64,000 nucleotides of DNA, taken from positions 1 to 64,000 of the forward strand of contig JAJSPD010000050.1 in the NCBI GenBank assembly GCA_021307315.1. The letters run 5' to 3'. This DNA comes from Bisporella sp. PMI_857. Taxonomy: Eukaryota; Ascomycota; Leotiomycetes; Helotiales; Helotiaceae. The position numbers and the translations under genes are program-made. Below the pieces are notes generated by a model. That model was not told the origin of the DNA and ran no database searches. It saw only the letters and a program-made list of their open reading frames with translations. Below are positions 38,828-50,264 of the stretch, piece after piece. Every line of letters starts with the position of its first letter. Positions within the stretch are counted from its first letter, which is position 1.

Positions 38828-39152
38828 TTAGAACGAGGATAGATGTGCAGAATAATCTGGCACATATCCATGATTTCGCCTAACGCTATAGAAAGTTTTG
38901 CGCAATGAAGGCGAAGGTGATGTTGACAGGTGATGGGGGAAATGGCGGAGGTGGGACTTACCCTGCACCACTGTGGGCTTGCTTTGTTGCTGAGGCCGCC
39001 ATGTCTGCGCCCTCATCTGCTGGTTGACCCTCGGTAGTGATGATGGGCTTCAACTCCTTCTTCCTCTTCTTGGTGGCGCTACCATTGGCGGCGGTATTGG
39101 CCACCTGCTTTGCCTTCTGAATTGCTGCAGCTTTGATCTGAGAGCCGTTCAT
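38828..39152 (-). CDS. Spliced upstream ORF (82 residues) ahead of the SRPK gene
   Basis: A 191-nt exon (39152-38962) and a 58-nt exon (38885-38828) join in phase through a GTAAGT donor and a CTATAG acceptor, giving 82 residues. It starts MNGSQIKAAAIQKAKQVANT and has a basic KKRKKELKPII segment, then an acidic/Ala-rich part. The TAA at 38830-38828 is followed by nine bases and then the SRPK start codon, in the same frame. This could be a regulatory upstream ORF, the first cistron of a two-ORF mRNA, or a separate small gene. I do not recognise a named family; composition is more protein-like than chance frames nearby. Confidence 0.5.
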
Positions 39153-40778
39153 GATCCGTAAGGGCAGAGGATGCGGCTTGGGTGGTGGATTGGTGGGATG
39201 TGGATGGGTTTTCCTCAGGTTTTGATTGTATGACGCGCTACGAGGGGCCCTGCGGCGGCCTGGGCAGAGAGGCTTGTCTGCGGTTGCAGCGTCGAACGAA
39301 GTGCGATCCTTGCGATATGATTGCGGTGTTTGACGTATTATTTACAGTAGGATATTGAGGCTGGATGGTAGTTGTCTTGATGACGCGATAGGGCAGCGAG
39401 AAGAATAAAGTCTTGCTGAATTAGGGGGGCCGGTGGTGGTGGTGGAGAAATCATCGATGGACTGGTACTGGTGCTGCGGGCTATGGCTTTTTTTGGGCTA
39501 CGCTGCACTGGCTCTCTCTTCTTCTTCAGACGCTTTCGCCAAAATAAACGTGCTTGTGCTTGTACTTGTGCTTGTTAACCGCCTGGGACTTGGAACAATT
39601 CCTTGACCAGACAACATGAATAACGGGAGCAAACCCCTTACGGTCACATCTATTGGTAGTCATTACGTGTATTGGTCCTGTACGCCCTTCAAAGCTTGCT
39701 GATGTGAATCAAGATATATCCAAGTCAAAGATTAACCAACACTATGAGATTAGGTAAGCCATGTCAACCCCTGGCATCCCTGCACCTCCAAATATCTACA
39801 CCAAAATCAACATCAATTAAGATTTGCATGATAAGATATCTTTCTAAACGTATTTTTGATGCTATAGGCCATGTCTTGCATCATTCCAACGTTGTTTTCC
39901 TTGACATTTTTCCAGCACAGCTTGGAAAACACGTGTAAAAGATTCCTGTAGCTTCTTGGAGCAGCAATCAATCAAGTTTCCCATTTGTATTTACTGACAG
40001 AACCCCTTTACACATACTCCGCCTTTCTCTTAAGGCTCATGATCTGCCATATCTGTTGCGAGGTTATAGAGTAGGGTATGGATGCCGTCCTTCAGTGCTC
40101 TTTGATTTGGTTCTTGGAATTATAGCAGTTGGGTTGATGTCCATGATCTCAACTGTTACTTACTTGCTCTGACTACTTTTGGGAGAGGAGCGATCTGGGT
40201 CATCATATCATCTGAAAAGACTGGCTCCCAAGCGGAAAGTAAGATTTAACAAACTTGGAAAGGCGATAGCTTGGAAAATCTGAAGCCAATCATTTGATAC
40301 TCGTAAAATTCTATGCAGGTTGGGAAAACCACCTTGTCACCAGATGTAGACATCAATTTCCACGGTGAGCCATAACATAAACAAAACAAGTTAATAAATA
40401 CTTGGGTGGACCGACCAAGTTTGGTTTCTCTATAGCACTTATGCGGACGGTCTTTGATTTGACCAAATAATTATTGTTTGGGCTATTGTGGTTGTTTGCG
40501 AGTCTGACCATTGCGTTGCAAAGCTAGCCTTTCTGGTTGGCCGATCGGTCATCGTCAGAACTATAGTCTTCCTCTCCTTGAGTTGTACGGGGCTGATGAG
40601 ACTCATGATACGAGCCTGCGCACTAGGTATCTACGGCTATTGGGCGGATCGAGATTGCTCCATGCCAGCACGCTTCGCATCACCTGCTCTGGCGCGATAG
40701 ATAGATCTTATGGTGCCTATTCTTGAGCCATTCCTGAACCCTCAGGATTCCCACCTAAAGCATCCACTTCACCAAATG
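39153..40778. other. Intergenic, promoter side of the kinase locus
   Basis: GC-rich leader just upstream of the small ORF, turning AT-rich beyond about 39.6 kb. No gene seen. Confidence 0.45.
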
Positions 40779-41016
40779 TCAGCTGGCTAGGGACTCCTCG
40801 AAATGAACATTAAGAATTCCAGCTTCAATTTTTCGATCATAGTCATCATCTTCCATATTTTCAATAGCTGGGGAGACTTGAATTTCTGCTTCCAGAGCAA
40901 ATTTCTCATCTTGGTTCTGTTAGTGTTCTATATTCAATTCCTTCTGCGCATTTCCATGGGCTTTAGCAGCACGCTGTGAGCTCTCTGGTAATTGAATGTT
41001 TTGTGGTCTTTGTCTC
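40779..41016 (-). pseudogene. Decayed ORF fragment
   Basis: On the minus strand one frame reads about 23 protein-like residues (LPESSQRAAKAHGNAQKELN), a single TAA, then about 42 more (QNQDEKFALEAEI, later MEDDDYDRKIEAGIL) to a TGA at 40781-40779. Acidic/basic alternation and lack of other frames suggest former coding sequence. The TAA could derive from CAA by one C-to-T change. Family unknown. Confidence 0.35.
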
Positions 41017-42663
41017 TCCATTCATAGTTTCCGGTATTCCCGGAGGGAACATGGCGGCTTCCTACTTGAAAAATTCGAGCAAGTGGTCATATAATTTCCA
41101 AATTCTCGGGTTTTTGCTGCCATCGTTCTGCATCAGAGCCATTACCATCGACATTGCTGGACCTGAAAGGTCGTCCTTGGCTGCTAGCATTATGCTTCTC
41201 CAATTATTGGCTAACCTTTCTCTCGCGCCTTGTCTTCTGAAACTACCATGTGCTAGGCATACTTGAGGATGGAGTATGCCTTACCACTAGAGGTGCACTC
41301 GCGAATAGCATATCATTGCGTCCCACACCGTCTTAGGGTCCAGAGTAGTGATGATGAGAGGAAGCATCTTTAAGTAGAAGAGAGGATTGGCATATTTGCA
41401 TATTACCTCTAGAGGTTCATACAGTTATGCCACAGTGAATACTTGTTGATGAGTCTGCTGTAATGTAGGCAGTAGGAATTGACTTACTTATTTCATTGTT
41501 TTCTCTCGAGGCTGCTTGACTGTTACTAGCGTCATCATGGGAAAATTGGCTTGCTAGTACCTCATTTTGTGTCTTCGAAGGTCTTTAGCCAATATAATCC
41601 CAGGCTACAACGGATAAGAAACGAAATTATCCCCAATTGTTGGGCATTGGATTATCCTTGACTGTCCCCTTTCATCTCAATGGATCTGCTCCCGCGACCT
41701 GGCTCGTATTCGGAGGTGAGTTTGGTTATGCCGTCGATAATCAATAATATATTTTACCTACTGCCATGTCATTTTACGGCTGAAGTCTCTACAGCTTCTG
41801 CTGTTTGATAAGGGATGTTTGAGGCTCAATAATTTTGGTTCTGGACTAGTCTCGGTCGTCAAAAAGTGTTTGTGCAGTTGGCGCTCTGGATACTAGCGGA
41901 GGGAGGGGTGAAAAGCACAGCGCGAGTGCGCTAGCTACTATGGTAAGGGAGAGCTGGACCTTCGTCATAGAGGAATGATTGTATGGGAGTTCTTAAGTGA
42001 GTGTTTGGTTTTTGGAAATGTATATGGTTTTGTGTCGTGATATGGTTCTTCACTGTGGTGTATAATTATTTGTTCCATCTATGATCTGTTAATCCTTTTT
42101 AAGCAATTGACTATTGGATTCAGCAGACTTTCGCGTATATAGCCATTTTCTGAACTGTCTATTAATAACCACGGACACTTAATTAGTAATAGCTATTGTT
42201 GTTATTCTCGTGTGGGAACTGGGAAGAAAAGACGCTAGGCTATACCAAGAGTTTATAGATTTAGATCATGTTCTCCGAATCATGACTACACGATATCGGT
42301 ACTTGTAAGAGATATAAATCACTAATTTTGATTGCTTATCGAGATAACTCTGTCCAGAATTCCAATCTTAGTTATATATTGTGCTATTCTATAACCCACA
42401 GCGCAAAGACGGAAAAAGAGGGAAGAAGAAACATCGCTTGTGCCTGCTAGCATAGCATGATACAAAAGATGGGAGGGTGGCCCTTGCTTGAAATTGTCCA
42501 GGTTTAGGATATCTAGCACCAGCTTTTATGAAGATCTTAACCCATACCGGTACCCCTGGAAGGCTCCATATTCAGTCTTTCTGATAGGAGACTTAGGCTA
42601 GATATCTTGTAGTGGAGATTCATCTGGAACTCTATTGAGACTTTTAGGGTTCTAAAAACACAT
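41017..42663. other. AT-rich intergenic, no gene seen
   Basis: Low-complexity AT-rich sequence between decayed ORFs. No intact gene or complete element recognised. Confidence 0.4.
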
Positions 42664-43627
42664 TCAGGAAGGAAACATAATAGGGGCCAGCGAGCGTCTT
42701 ATCGCAGAGGGAGGAAACATTATCTGAAAATAGAGCAAATATTGATCGTTCTTGTCCAAAAAGTGAGCATTGGAAGGGGCGTGATGGCGAGCAAACTCAT
42801 TTGCAAATGGTTCTTGATCGCTAGCATCCAATATGGATGTGGCTTTAGACACAATCTCGAATTTCTAATTGACGGATGCCGTCGCTGATGCAGTAGCCGC
42901 CGCTTCTCCAGGAGGAACTAAAGGTTGCGAAGTCTTTCGCTTCATGACCGAATAATGTCCACTGGGAGCAGGGCCACTGTCGAAATGGATTCAGATGGCT
43001 TCCATCGGATAATCTAACTCAAGCTCTCCAGACGTGGGTCTTGGGTGCAAAGACAGGTTTTGGTTTGTTGTGTGAAGGCCAACGCGCAGTTGCAGACCAC
43101 TCCTCTGGCTATGCCTTCTCAATGTTCCACCAAGATTATCAATATCATGGTTTTCCTACCAATCCCCACCGACCTCTTCGCCAATTTCTGTAGGGAAAGA
43201 ACCCTCATTCAGTATACTGAAGAGTTCCTGAAATCATGCGAATGTTATGAGATTGATAAACACAGCTGTATTCCAAGGCATACAATCCGCTGTTTGAGTC
43301 CATAGTAGGAGTATTAAAAAGCTCATAGCCTTTTAGAAAAGCAGTTCTGAAGAGTGCCTGAGGCTCATTTGCAATTGAAGTCGCGGGATCGCCATGCAGT
43401 TGTGGTGTGACAGTTCTTTCAATCTGCATCCAATTGTTAGTAAGGGCATTACTATATGAAACAAGGAAAAGCAATACCGATGTTTGAGGTTCGCTTGACA
43501 GATTTTGGCTTAACTTATTCTTAGTTCTATCCGGTTCATTGCGTCCCATATTCAACCTAGCTTGGGAGACTCTAATATCCCGAGGACCTTGAGTACCTTG
43601 TGCCATTGGGGCGTGAAGTGTTGGCAA
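42664..43627 (-). pseudogene. Decayed gene of an OTU-like / 'GLxAL' protein family
   Basis: Minus strand. A first exon (43627 to about 43478) ends at a GTATTG donor; a 54-bp intron with ACTAACA and ATGCAG leads into IERTVTPQLHGDPATSI and SNSGLYALEYS. After a one-base frame change near 43230 the reading goes on with ELFSILNEGSFPTEIGEEVG, then a TAG, NLGGTLRRHSQRSG, a TGA in the middle of an expected WIHFD motif, then SGPAPSGHYSVMKRK, another TAG, and about 65 more open residues. The GL-AL block and a late GHY block recall the Cys/His boxes of OTU-like proteases, but the Cys position reads Ser, so the comparison is tentative. All three stops can come from CAG or TGG by one C-to-T or G-to-A change. 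Non-functional as read. Confidence 0.55.
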
Positions 43628-43689
43628 CCTTGAGTATTGAAATCTACTAATTTAATACTTGGGCAATGAGTGGCCGACCGAATTTCAGT

Positions 43690-44112
43690 CTATAGCTTTG
43701 TAGCCTTCCTTATGCCAGACTTAAGCTCTCCATTTTCGTCGAGACTTCCTCCGTCCTGCAGTCGACCTACAAGTTTGCCCGTATTGGGTACAGTATCCAA
43801 AAGCGGATCCACCATGTATGGCATGTATCCTTGATCAAATCCAACCGAAATCAAAATCACAAGACGGCCATACAGCGGGGAATCATTGTTGGCTGTGGTT
43901 CCGAAATTGTAATTTGATGGATCTCCTGGCCTGCCTGTGTTGAATTTCTGAGGGCTTGAAGATTGAGAATGCCCTGGTGGGGATGATATGCTCTTATAAA
44001 ACCGGTATTGTGCATGTCCTCTGGTATCTGGAAACTGGTCACTTACAAAGCTCAGGCGAAAGGAGAGATCGTTTACTTGCCCTTGCAAAGTCCCTTGAGA
44101 ACCGTCTTCTGT
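43690..44112 (-). other. Protein-like open frame of unknown origin
   Basis: A minus-strand frame of about 130-140 residues, possibly beginning at a GTTACAG acceptor near 44113, reads EDGSQGTLQGQVNDLSFRL, later PGDPSNYNFGTTANNDSP and YGRLVILISVGFDQGY, ending at 43690. Composition is protein-like, but no start exon was found; the upstream sequence is AT-rich. It may be an orphan exon of a decayed gene related to the neighbouring pseudogene. Confidence 0.3.
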
Positions 44113-44431
44113 AACGAGTTTACTAGGGATGCAGAGTTATTTCGTAATGCAATAGACAGTTGGGATGCTTGGATGAAGATTTGTATATAGGTAATGTGTG
44201 AATATAGGTAATAAATGTAACATATGAAGTTGTGAGCGAAGTGGAGGGGTAGGGGAAAGGCTCCATATAGGGACGGGGTGGGGGTATAGGTTGGGGACAA
44301 GGCAGCATTAGCAATAGAGGCGGGTCTGATTCTCCCCATGGAAGGCCACATCAAATCATCTTGTCTTTCAGTCAAGTCTTCGAGTCGCAAACCATCACCG
44401 ACCCGTCAACATTGAAGGCAATTGAATAAGG

Positions 44432-45047
44432 ATGGCTACACAACAACTCATCGCACTTCCTGCTCCAGGTAACTGGCCTGCCACGGCGGCTCTCTCGACT
44501 CTCAATGCGGCCGAATTAACAAGATATGACCTCTGCTTAAGATGTAAGTCAAGTTCATAATGTTGTGCCAATGCGCTATGTTAGCAAACAAACTAACACT
44601 GAGCATCTAGTCGTCCGTCATCTCGAAGCCCTCAATGCCCAAAGACCAGACTTCCACACTCACGGTGTTTTCACGCGCGCAGCCTGGACAGCCATTCATA
44701 TCACGTACCGTACCAACTATATCGGAAAATGGAACCCTGGAAGCCTCAAAAGCTTCCAAGACTGCTACACAAGGCGCAAACGGGAAATCAAAATATTCGT
44801 CCGTCGCCACAATGCCAATGTCGTAAGCTTGGTTAATAATTAATGATGAAATAGTTCTTCTGATACACATCTATAACAGAATCAAGTAATCCCAGCCCCA
44901 GCAATCCCCACCCCAGCAATTGCCGCCCCTGCAGTTCCCGCTCCAATCCCAGCCGCCATATTAGTTACGGCTTCTGCAGCAACCGCATCTGGCGCGTCTA
45001 CAAGAGGTAGAGCACGTAGAGGAGGCGCCAGAGGCAGAGGAAACTAA
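44432..45047 (+). CDS. Small protein with helical Myb/SANT-like centre and RGG-box tail
   Basis: Three exons (44432-44543, 44611-44822, 44880-45047), all in phase, give 163 residues; the first intron holds an AACTAACAC branch site. The N-terminus contains APGNWP and a short helix ending YDLCLR. The middle (FTRAAWTAIHITYR, then NPGSLKSFQDCYTRRKREI) has the spaced Trp/aromatic and 'LK-F-D-Y-RRK' pattern seen in Myb/SANT-like DNA-binding folds (inference). An Ala/Pro repeat follows (IPAPAIPTPAIAAPAV), and the protein ends with an RGG-type box (RGRARRGGARGRGN) suited to nucleic-acid binding. It lies inside repeat-rich DNA; a possible relative starts near 47080. A domesticated or element-associated gene is possible. 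No named family recognised. Confidence 0.6.
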
Positions 45048-47079
45048 TGGCCAGCTGTAGCAATAATGCCTGGAGGAGATGCACAGAGGAAGTTAGCAGA
45101 AATGATATGGCAGGTTAGACCAAATTCATGCCTCTGGTTGCACACCCTTTTGATTCATCAAATTTTAGTGACAGGTCTTCAGAAACCCCGGTCAATCATA
45201 GGTGAAAAAAGACGACCACGAATCAACAAAGCAGATGATTCTCAGCCTTTATCATGATCATTTTCTAGGTTATTTTCTATCTTATATCTAAAAATGCGAA
45301 ATAAAATGCATATTTCATTCTTTTGTCCCAGATGTAGGAGAGGCGGCGACAATCCCGTATTGAATCACGTGAATATCCGCCTGTACTTCCCTCATGGACT
45401 TGTCCAGTTTTAACCGCCAGCAAGAGATGGAAAGACCCACCTGGAACCACTGCCTATAAGAGAGGTTTGCTATGTGTTTATATCTCTAGGAAAGACTCAT
45501 AAAATCCCTCTGCTGGCAGATTGTGCCTATTGAGTTAGGAACGAGGAGGTGTTTAGATCAACGATGCCTGGTATATCGGCAGAAGGAGTCTGATGATAAG
45601 GCGTGAACTAGAATTTATTGCCGAGTTCTTATGCTACCAGAATATTGTGACCGACCTGTCTGATGTATAATAGTGGAAGCGGTATTTGTCAACTTCTAAG
45701 ATATGTATGTGGTCCTGAACGGCAGATTAGTTTGTCACGATACCAATTTATGCAGGAGCTTTGTACGTGACATATAAACTCCAGTCAAGGATTTGAACTA
45801 CAGATCCTAAAGGCGATATTTTTGGGTTTCCTCCAGCTGTTGGTAGTGAAGATATGACATGAGATATGTGTAAGTTTCACGTGATATGGGGCTTAAGCGA
45901 GTGTGGTGGGGAGCAAGCTGTGTGACAGGGCACAATATGATTGTTTAGAATACCTCAAAAACGTGCATATTGTTTGAAGAAAAAAACAGGTTGACTGTCA
46001 TGCAAAGTAAGGTAATTGTGCGTAAAGCAGATAGAGAGGAAGCAGGCATAATATTTCATGGGATTTCTTGATACTAAAAGCTAATCGAACTAAATCAACA
46101 GGAGGGAGCAGGACTATTGATTATTTGGTTATTCTAATATAGGACTTTACCTGCTAGTAGTAGGATTTTTTAAATTATTCTCTAGTAGTCAAATTATTTC
46201 TGCCGTTTGGTTAGTGCCTCTCCTCGCCATATTTTGCTACAGCTTGAACTAGACCTTAGAGCACATATGAAGCCTATATCCATTGACCTTTAGCTTTTTC
46301 CGGTTGTCCCTGATGTCCCTTTGTGTCCCGACTTTGTAGAAGCAGACACTAGGTGTCGTGACTAAATTCATACCTTTTGTCCTTACAGCTCTGTGTTCCC
46401 AACCATGGCTTGTGAGTACTTTAGTTTAATCGCTTAACCCTCAAAGCCTTCCCGATATTCTTCCTCGTTGTACCATCCATAGCACTCTCTCCACACGATT
46501 TTTAAAGTTTACGCTTCCGCAAAGGCTATCTGGATCTAAGTTTCTGCTTCTCTAAGCTGTCAAAGTGGTGCGGACAGCGGTTTCTATGGTCCGTTGTCAT
46601 GGCTCGTTGCAAGGTTGGGACTCTCAACACGCTCTTTGCATTACCATTGTGCTTCAATTCTAAGCATTTTCCTTTTCGCGAACATTAGTATGACGTTGAG
46701 GCGTGTTTCAGTGAGCGTCACAATGTACTTAACGTGATGCAGAGGGCTCGTGTTAACAATGGCTGTTCAAGCTTGGTTGTCTTTGGTAACTCCTGATAGT
46801 GCTGGATCAGAGGCTGCTCTAGGAAGGAATGCTTTGTATATTACTTAACCTAATCCTGCTGGAGTTTTGTCACCTCCAAGCCCGCTTCTAAGCCGCGATT
46901 GTTCAACCGCAGAGGCCACGGGACATAGTGGGTTCAAACAACGATTGCCACAATACAATGCGACAGAACACAACACAATCGCCATAGCAAAGTTTCTGCA
47001 GTGAATATATGTATGTAATACTCTCCAAGCTTAATTACCACTCACTGAATACCTTATACTGTTAGCATCAACTTCTGTC
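45048..47079. other. AT-rich, repeat-like intergenic
   Basis: No coding frame convinces. A stretch near 45785-45805 looks vaguely like a tRNA T-arm but no full cloverleaf can be drawn. Confidence 0.4.
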
Positions 47080-47390
47080 CAGAATAACCCAGGGAACTGG
47101 CCTAATTTTGCGCTCCCGACTACCATAAACAAGGGAGAGTGGAATAATTACACCTCGCGGTTCGTCTGTGAGTAGTATTACATCTTTTGATTGTATTACC
47201 TTAGGCTGACCAGGGGCATACTAGTGCCATTGTACAGGAGTCTCAATATGCAAACTCCCGGTTTTGTTCGGTTCGGCAAATGCAATGCATGAGACAAAAA
47301 GGACCAAATCTGGGCTATGTTTCTAGCTCATCGCTCTCGCCAATCCTATTCAGCCTTGAAATCGCAATGGGCTTTGCATTGTAGTATCTT
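47080..47390 (+). pseudogene. Diverged relative of the 44.4-kb gene (fragment)
   Basis: After a TCTGTCCAG acceptor the plus strand reads NNPGNWPNFALPTTINKGEW and ends near YTSRFV, with a GTGAGT donor close by. The PGNWP motif, helix spacing and final Tyr...Arg match the first exon of the gene at 44432. The next open piece (ESQYANSRF... to about 47383) ends in stops and shows no clear match to the rest. No start codon was found in place. This is probably a degenerate copy; AT-rich Pro/Val open frames farther on (47614-47928) may be remnants of its tail. Confidence 0.35.
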
Positions 47391-48030
47391 TAAGGCGAGC
47401 AGAAAAGCGTCCGATTTGATTACGCAATAAAATAACCAGGTAGAGTGGACATATTAGTCTCCAAACTAAAATCTCTATCGTTGACATACCTGATATACTC
47501 GCTATTAGGCTTCTCAAACACTTGCTCTTGCTCATGTTCCTGCAGCTGCTCTTCGTCCGATCAATATATACGCACCAATTTCCTCGACTGCACTCATAAC
47601 TCAATCAGCACCTGTGTCGTATCTAGCCACTCCTATTCGTCCTTCTCTTGTTTCTCAATCGGTTCCAGTATTCCATACACCCATTATCTGGCCACTTCCT
47701 ATACCCCAGCCAACTCCCGTAGTTTCACTAGTTTCCAACATCGAGCACCATTCAACTGTAGTCGACCGTACCGCATCATCTCCGTTTACCATAGCCTTGG
47801 CGCCACCAACACAATCCCCCTCGGCGCTTGCCACGCTGTACTCAGTGCATGGGGCGACTGCCATCTATATTACAATATGTATATCCGCATCCCACGCGGT
47901 GATAGAGCTTGTCTCAGTGAAAGGATGATTAATGAGTACAAAGCTATCGAGTAACTGGAAGATGAGGAGAATACAGGCGTACCGAAGGATCCTGGTGCTG
48001 AAGCAGTGATCGCAGTAGTATTATCACGGT
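47391..48030. other. Low-complexity, possible gene remnant
   Basis: Two overlapping plus-strand frames (47445-47954 and 47614-47928) are open but rich in Ser/Cys or Pro/Val/Ser repeats. They might be the tail of a decayed gene or chance. No confident gene. Confidence 0.3.
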
Positions 48031-48385
48031 ATATTGACCCCTAAAATCGAATACTATACCCCACACAATATGAGATTTGGAAATTGCATATGTATCACGG
48101 GAAAATTTGTAATCTCATATTGTATTATAGTATACTGTAGTATACTATAATACTAACCTTAAACGGCGCTATTCCTAAATTAGTAACACAACAAAAGTAC
48201 AGCCTCTTTTAAAAAAAAATTAAACATTATTTCCACTTGTTTACGGTGGCGTTTTAAGCCGACTTTTTAGCCTTCGCAAAATACTTAGTATATTGCCAAT
48301 ATAATATAAAATTAATTTTTTATACTAATACTAGCGTAGTATCAAAAAGTTGATCTCATATGACTGGAGACTCGATATCACTAAA
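48031..48385. repeat. Dispersed repeat copy A (355 bp)
   Basis: The left part and the right part match, with substitutions, the segment at 63451-63962. Shared blocks include a 12-bp inverted repeat (arms 48066-48077 and 48111-48122), a second hairpin with 13-bp arms (48123-48135 and 48140-48152), the run TACTAATACTAGCGTAGTAT and a TGATCTCATATGACT block at the end. No coding potential. It behaves like a small non-autonomous mobile element or an old solo fragment. Confidence 0.7.
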
Positions 48386-48981
48386 TATCACGATCCTACT
48401 ACGATCACTGTGCTGAAGTCAATCCCAATGACCCTAAGAGGTCACTTAATGGGTGTCTTTTACTTATTTAAAGACTGTATTGTGTGTGGACTCTTGCTGG
48501 CCTGAGAATTCGGTTGAAGATGCTGGGTTTGGGGGTGGGAGCCATATCCCAAGCTAATCATCATGAGAACCTTGCAGCAGGGTAAATTCATAGTGCTAGG
48601 GAGGACGCAGCAGAAGAGGGTATGGAGACTAAGGCTTCCACATTATAGGAGTTCTACATCAGGAAGGGTCCAGAGGATGGAGAGAATACAAATGGAGGGG
48701 GTATGGAGATTATTGTCAATCACGAGTAGATGAACGGACTGTACTGACTCTAAGTAGTAGAAGGTGTCATAACGTACTCTGAGAGTGGAGCAATAATATA
48801 AATCTTATCTACACTATACCATGTTGAGTAAGGGGGATGTTATGCAAGATGTTTTGGATACTCTTCCATTGTTAACATAGTGTATTTATGGTGGTAATCT
48901 CGTAATATGTAGTTGCTTGCTTATGCGGTTACGAAAGAATGCGCGAGGGGTGTCTAGTATTACGCTTGTAGAAATATAATC
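48386..48981. other. Decayed coding-like sequence
   Basis: Plus-strand frame around 48560-48730 reads protein-like stretches (HHENLAAG, IHSAREDAAEEGMETKASTL, EFYIRKGPEDGENTNGGG) separated by TAA and TAG codons. It looks like an old ORF broken by nonsense mutations; identity unknown. Confidence 0.3.
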
Positions 48982-49905
48982 TCATCCTACGGGCCGATCT
49001 ATATCTAGCTGCAAAGTATAATGCGGCATATGTGTAAGCTGACGGTTCGAACTTGGATGAAGGTGGATGTAGGAACGCCTAAAGTATAGAAGAGACTTCG
49101 CCTGCCAGAAGGCAGCAACAGAGATAATACATAGTGTTTGTATATTTCCTCTATCACACCGGGATCCTCCCATTAGAGCCCACCAGTATTCATGGTTCGT
49201 ACTTTTGGAACCTACAGCATAATGTTTTGGCCCAATCTGTAACCATAATGGTGAATCCGCTCCGGGTTGGCTGTATATGCTCTGGCCTTGGTCAATTGTG
49301 TAATTCATATCGTTCCAGATGCCTTCGTATTCCTCATAAAAGAGCCACCAATTTGATTTAGGGTTGCAATTTGGGTGCAGCTCAAGCTCGACATTATTAG
49401 CCACATCCCCCCCCCCCCCCCCACCTCAATTTGTTGGTTTTCAGAAACCATGTCCGTAGATCTTTTTCGACTTGTCCTCACTGTTTATGTAACGGTGCGG
49501 CTGTCGACGAGTCTTCACCCACACTGTCACCAGTTATTTTATTCTGGTTAATGATAAAGTGAGCTCGGTCAAGCCCAAATGAGAATACAGATTCTTGAAC
49601 CCAGATAGGTATAGTAGACGGGTTCGGCACGTTTTTAAAGTTCAATAGAATTTTTTCTAGTTTATGGATCCGTTCTGCATCAATTTTCCGTGGCCTCCAC
49701 ATATTCATACTGTATCACAACCACATACCCGTACTGTACGACCACCACATACCTCTCCTGCAGAAGGTATCCGTATCGAAATTCACAATACGGCTGTCTC
49801 TTTGTGTTTCTGTTGGTATCGGCCAGGTAGCATCGCCAGGATTCACTTCATTCGGCAACCCAACACTGTGAGGGTTTCGGCGCGGATCAAGTGGTCGATG
49901 TCATA
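48982..49905 (-). pseudogene. Probable decayed or unresolved multi-exon gene
   Basis: Three minus-strand blocks have protein-like composition: about 49905-49775 (NPHSVGLPNEVNPGDATWPI, then TQRDSRIVNFDTDTFCR) ending at a GTATGT donor; 49705-49478 (KLEKILLNFKNVPNPSTIPI, later SFGLDRAHFIINQNK); and 49404-48982 (MANNVELELHPNCNPKSNWW, then YEEYEGIWNDM and SQPGADSPLWLQIG). They are separated by a 16-C homopolymer and stop codons, and I could not join all three in phase. It may be a real gene with introns I mis-place, or a pseudogene. Family not recognised. Confidence 0.35.
49407..49422. repeat. C16 homopolymer
   Basis: Sixteen C residues between two protein-like blocks of the unresolved gene on the minus strand. 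Confidence 0.9.
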
Positions 49906-50264
49906 ATTTTGGGGGTGGCGATATTTAGCGTTGTGTTGTCATCTTGTAGCTTGGATGATTTTCTGAGAGAATAAAGACATTGTGAGAGAGAGGTATCTAG
50001 TACGGATGTATTATGGAGATAGGGAATGTCGCATTTGAGTTTTGAGGCAGGTGATAAGGCTCCCAACACAGGTAGCAAAGAATACTCTCACGCTCCCGCT
50101 AACTAGTATGGATCAGGACTCTGAGGAAGTTCTAGTGCCATTTAGCGGAAGGCTTGGGCGGGCAAGGAAACCTTACTACATGGTATCCTTCTTTTGCCAT
50201 TGGTAAACGTTTCCAACCAAATATGAACATACTAGTTGTATACGGGTAAGGAGAATTCATCTTC

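Noticed and set aside
45785..45860. Possible tRNA-like T-arm on the minus strand
   Set aside because: No acceptor, D or anticodon stems could be paired around it.
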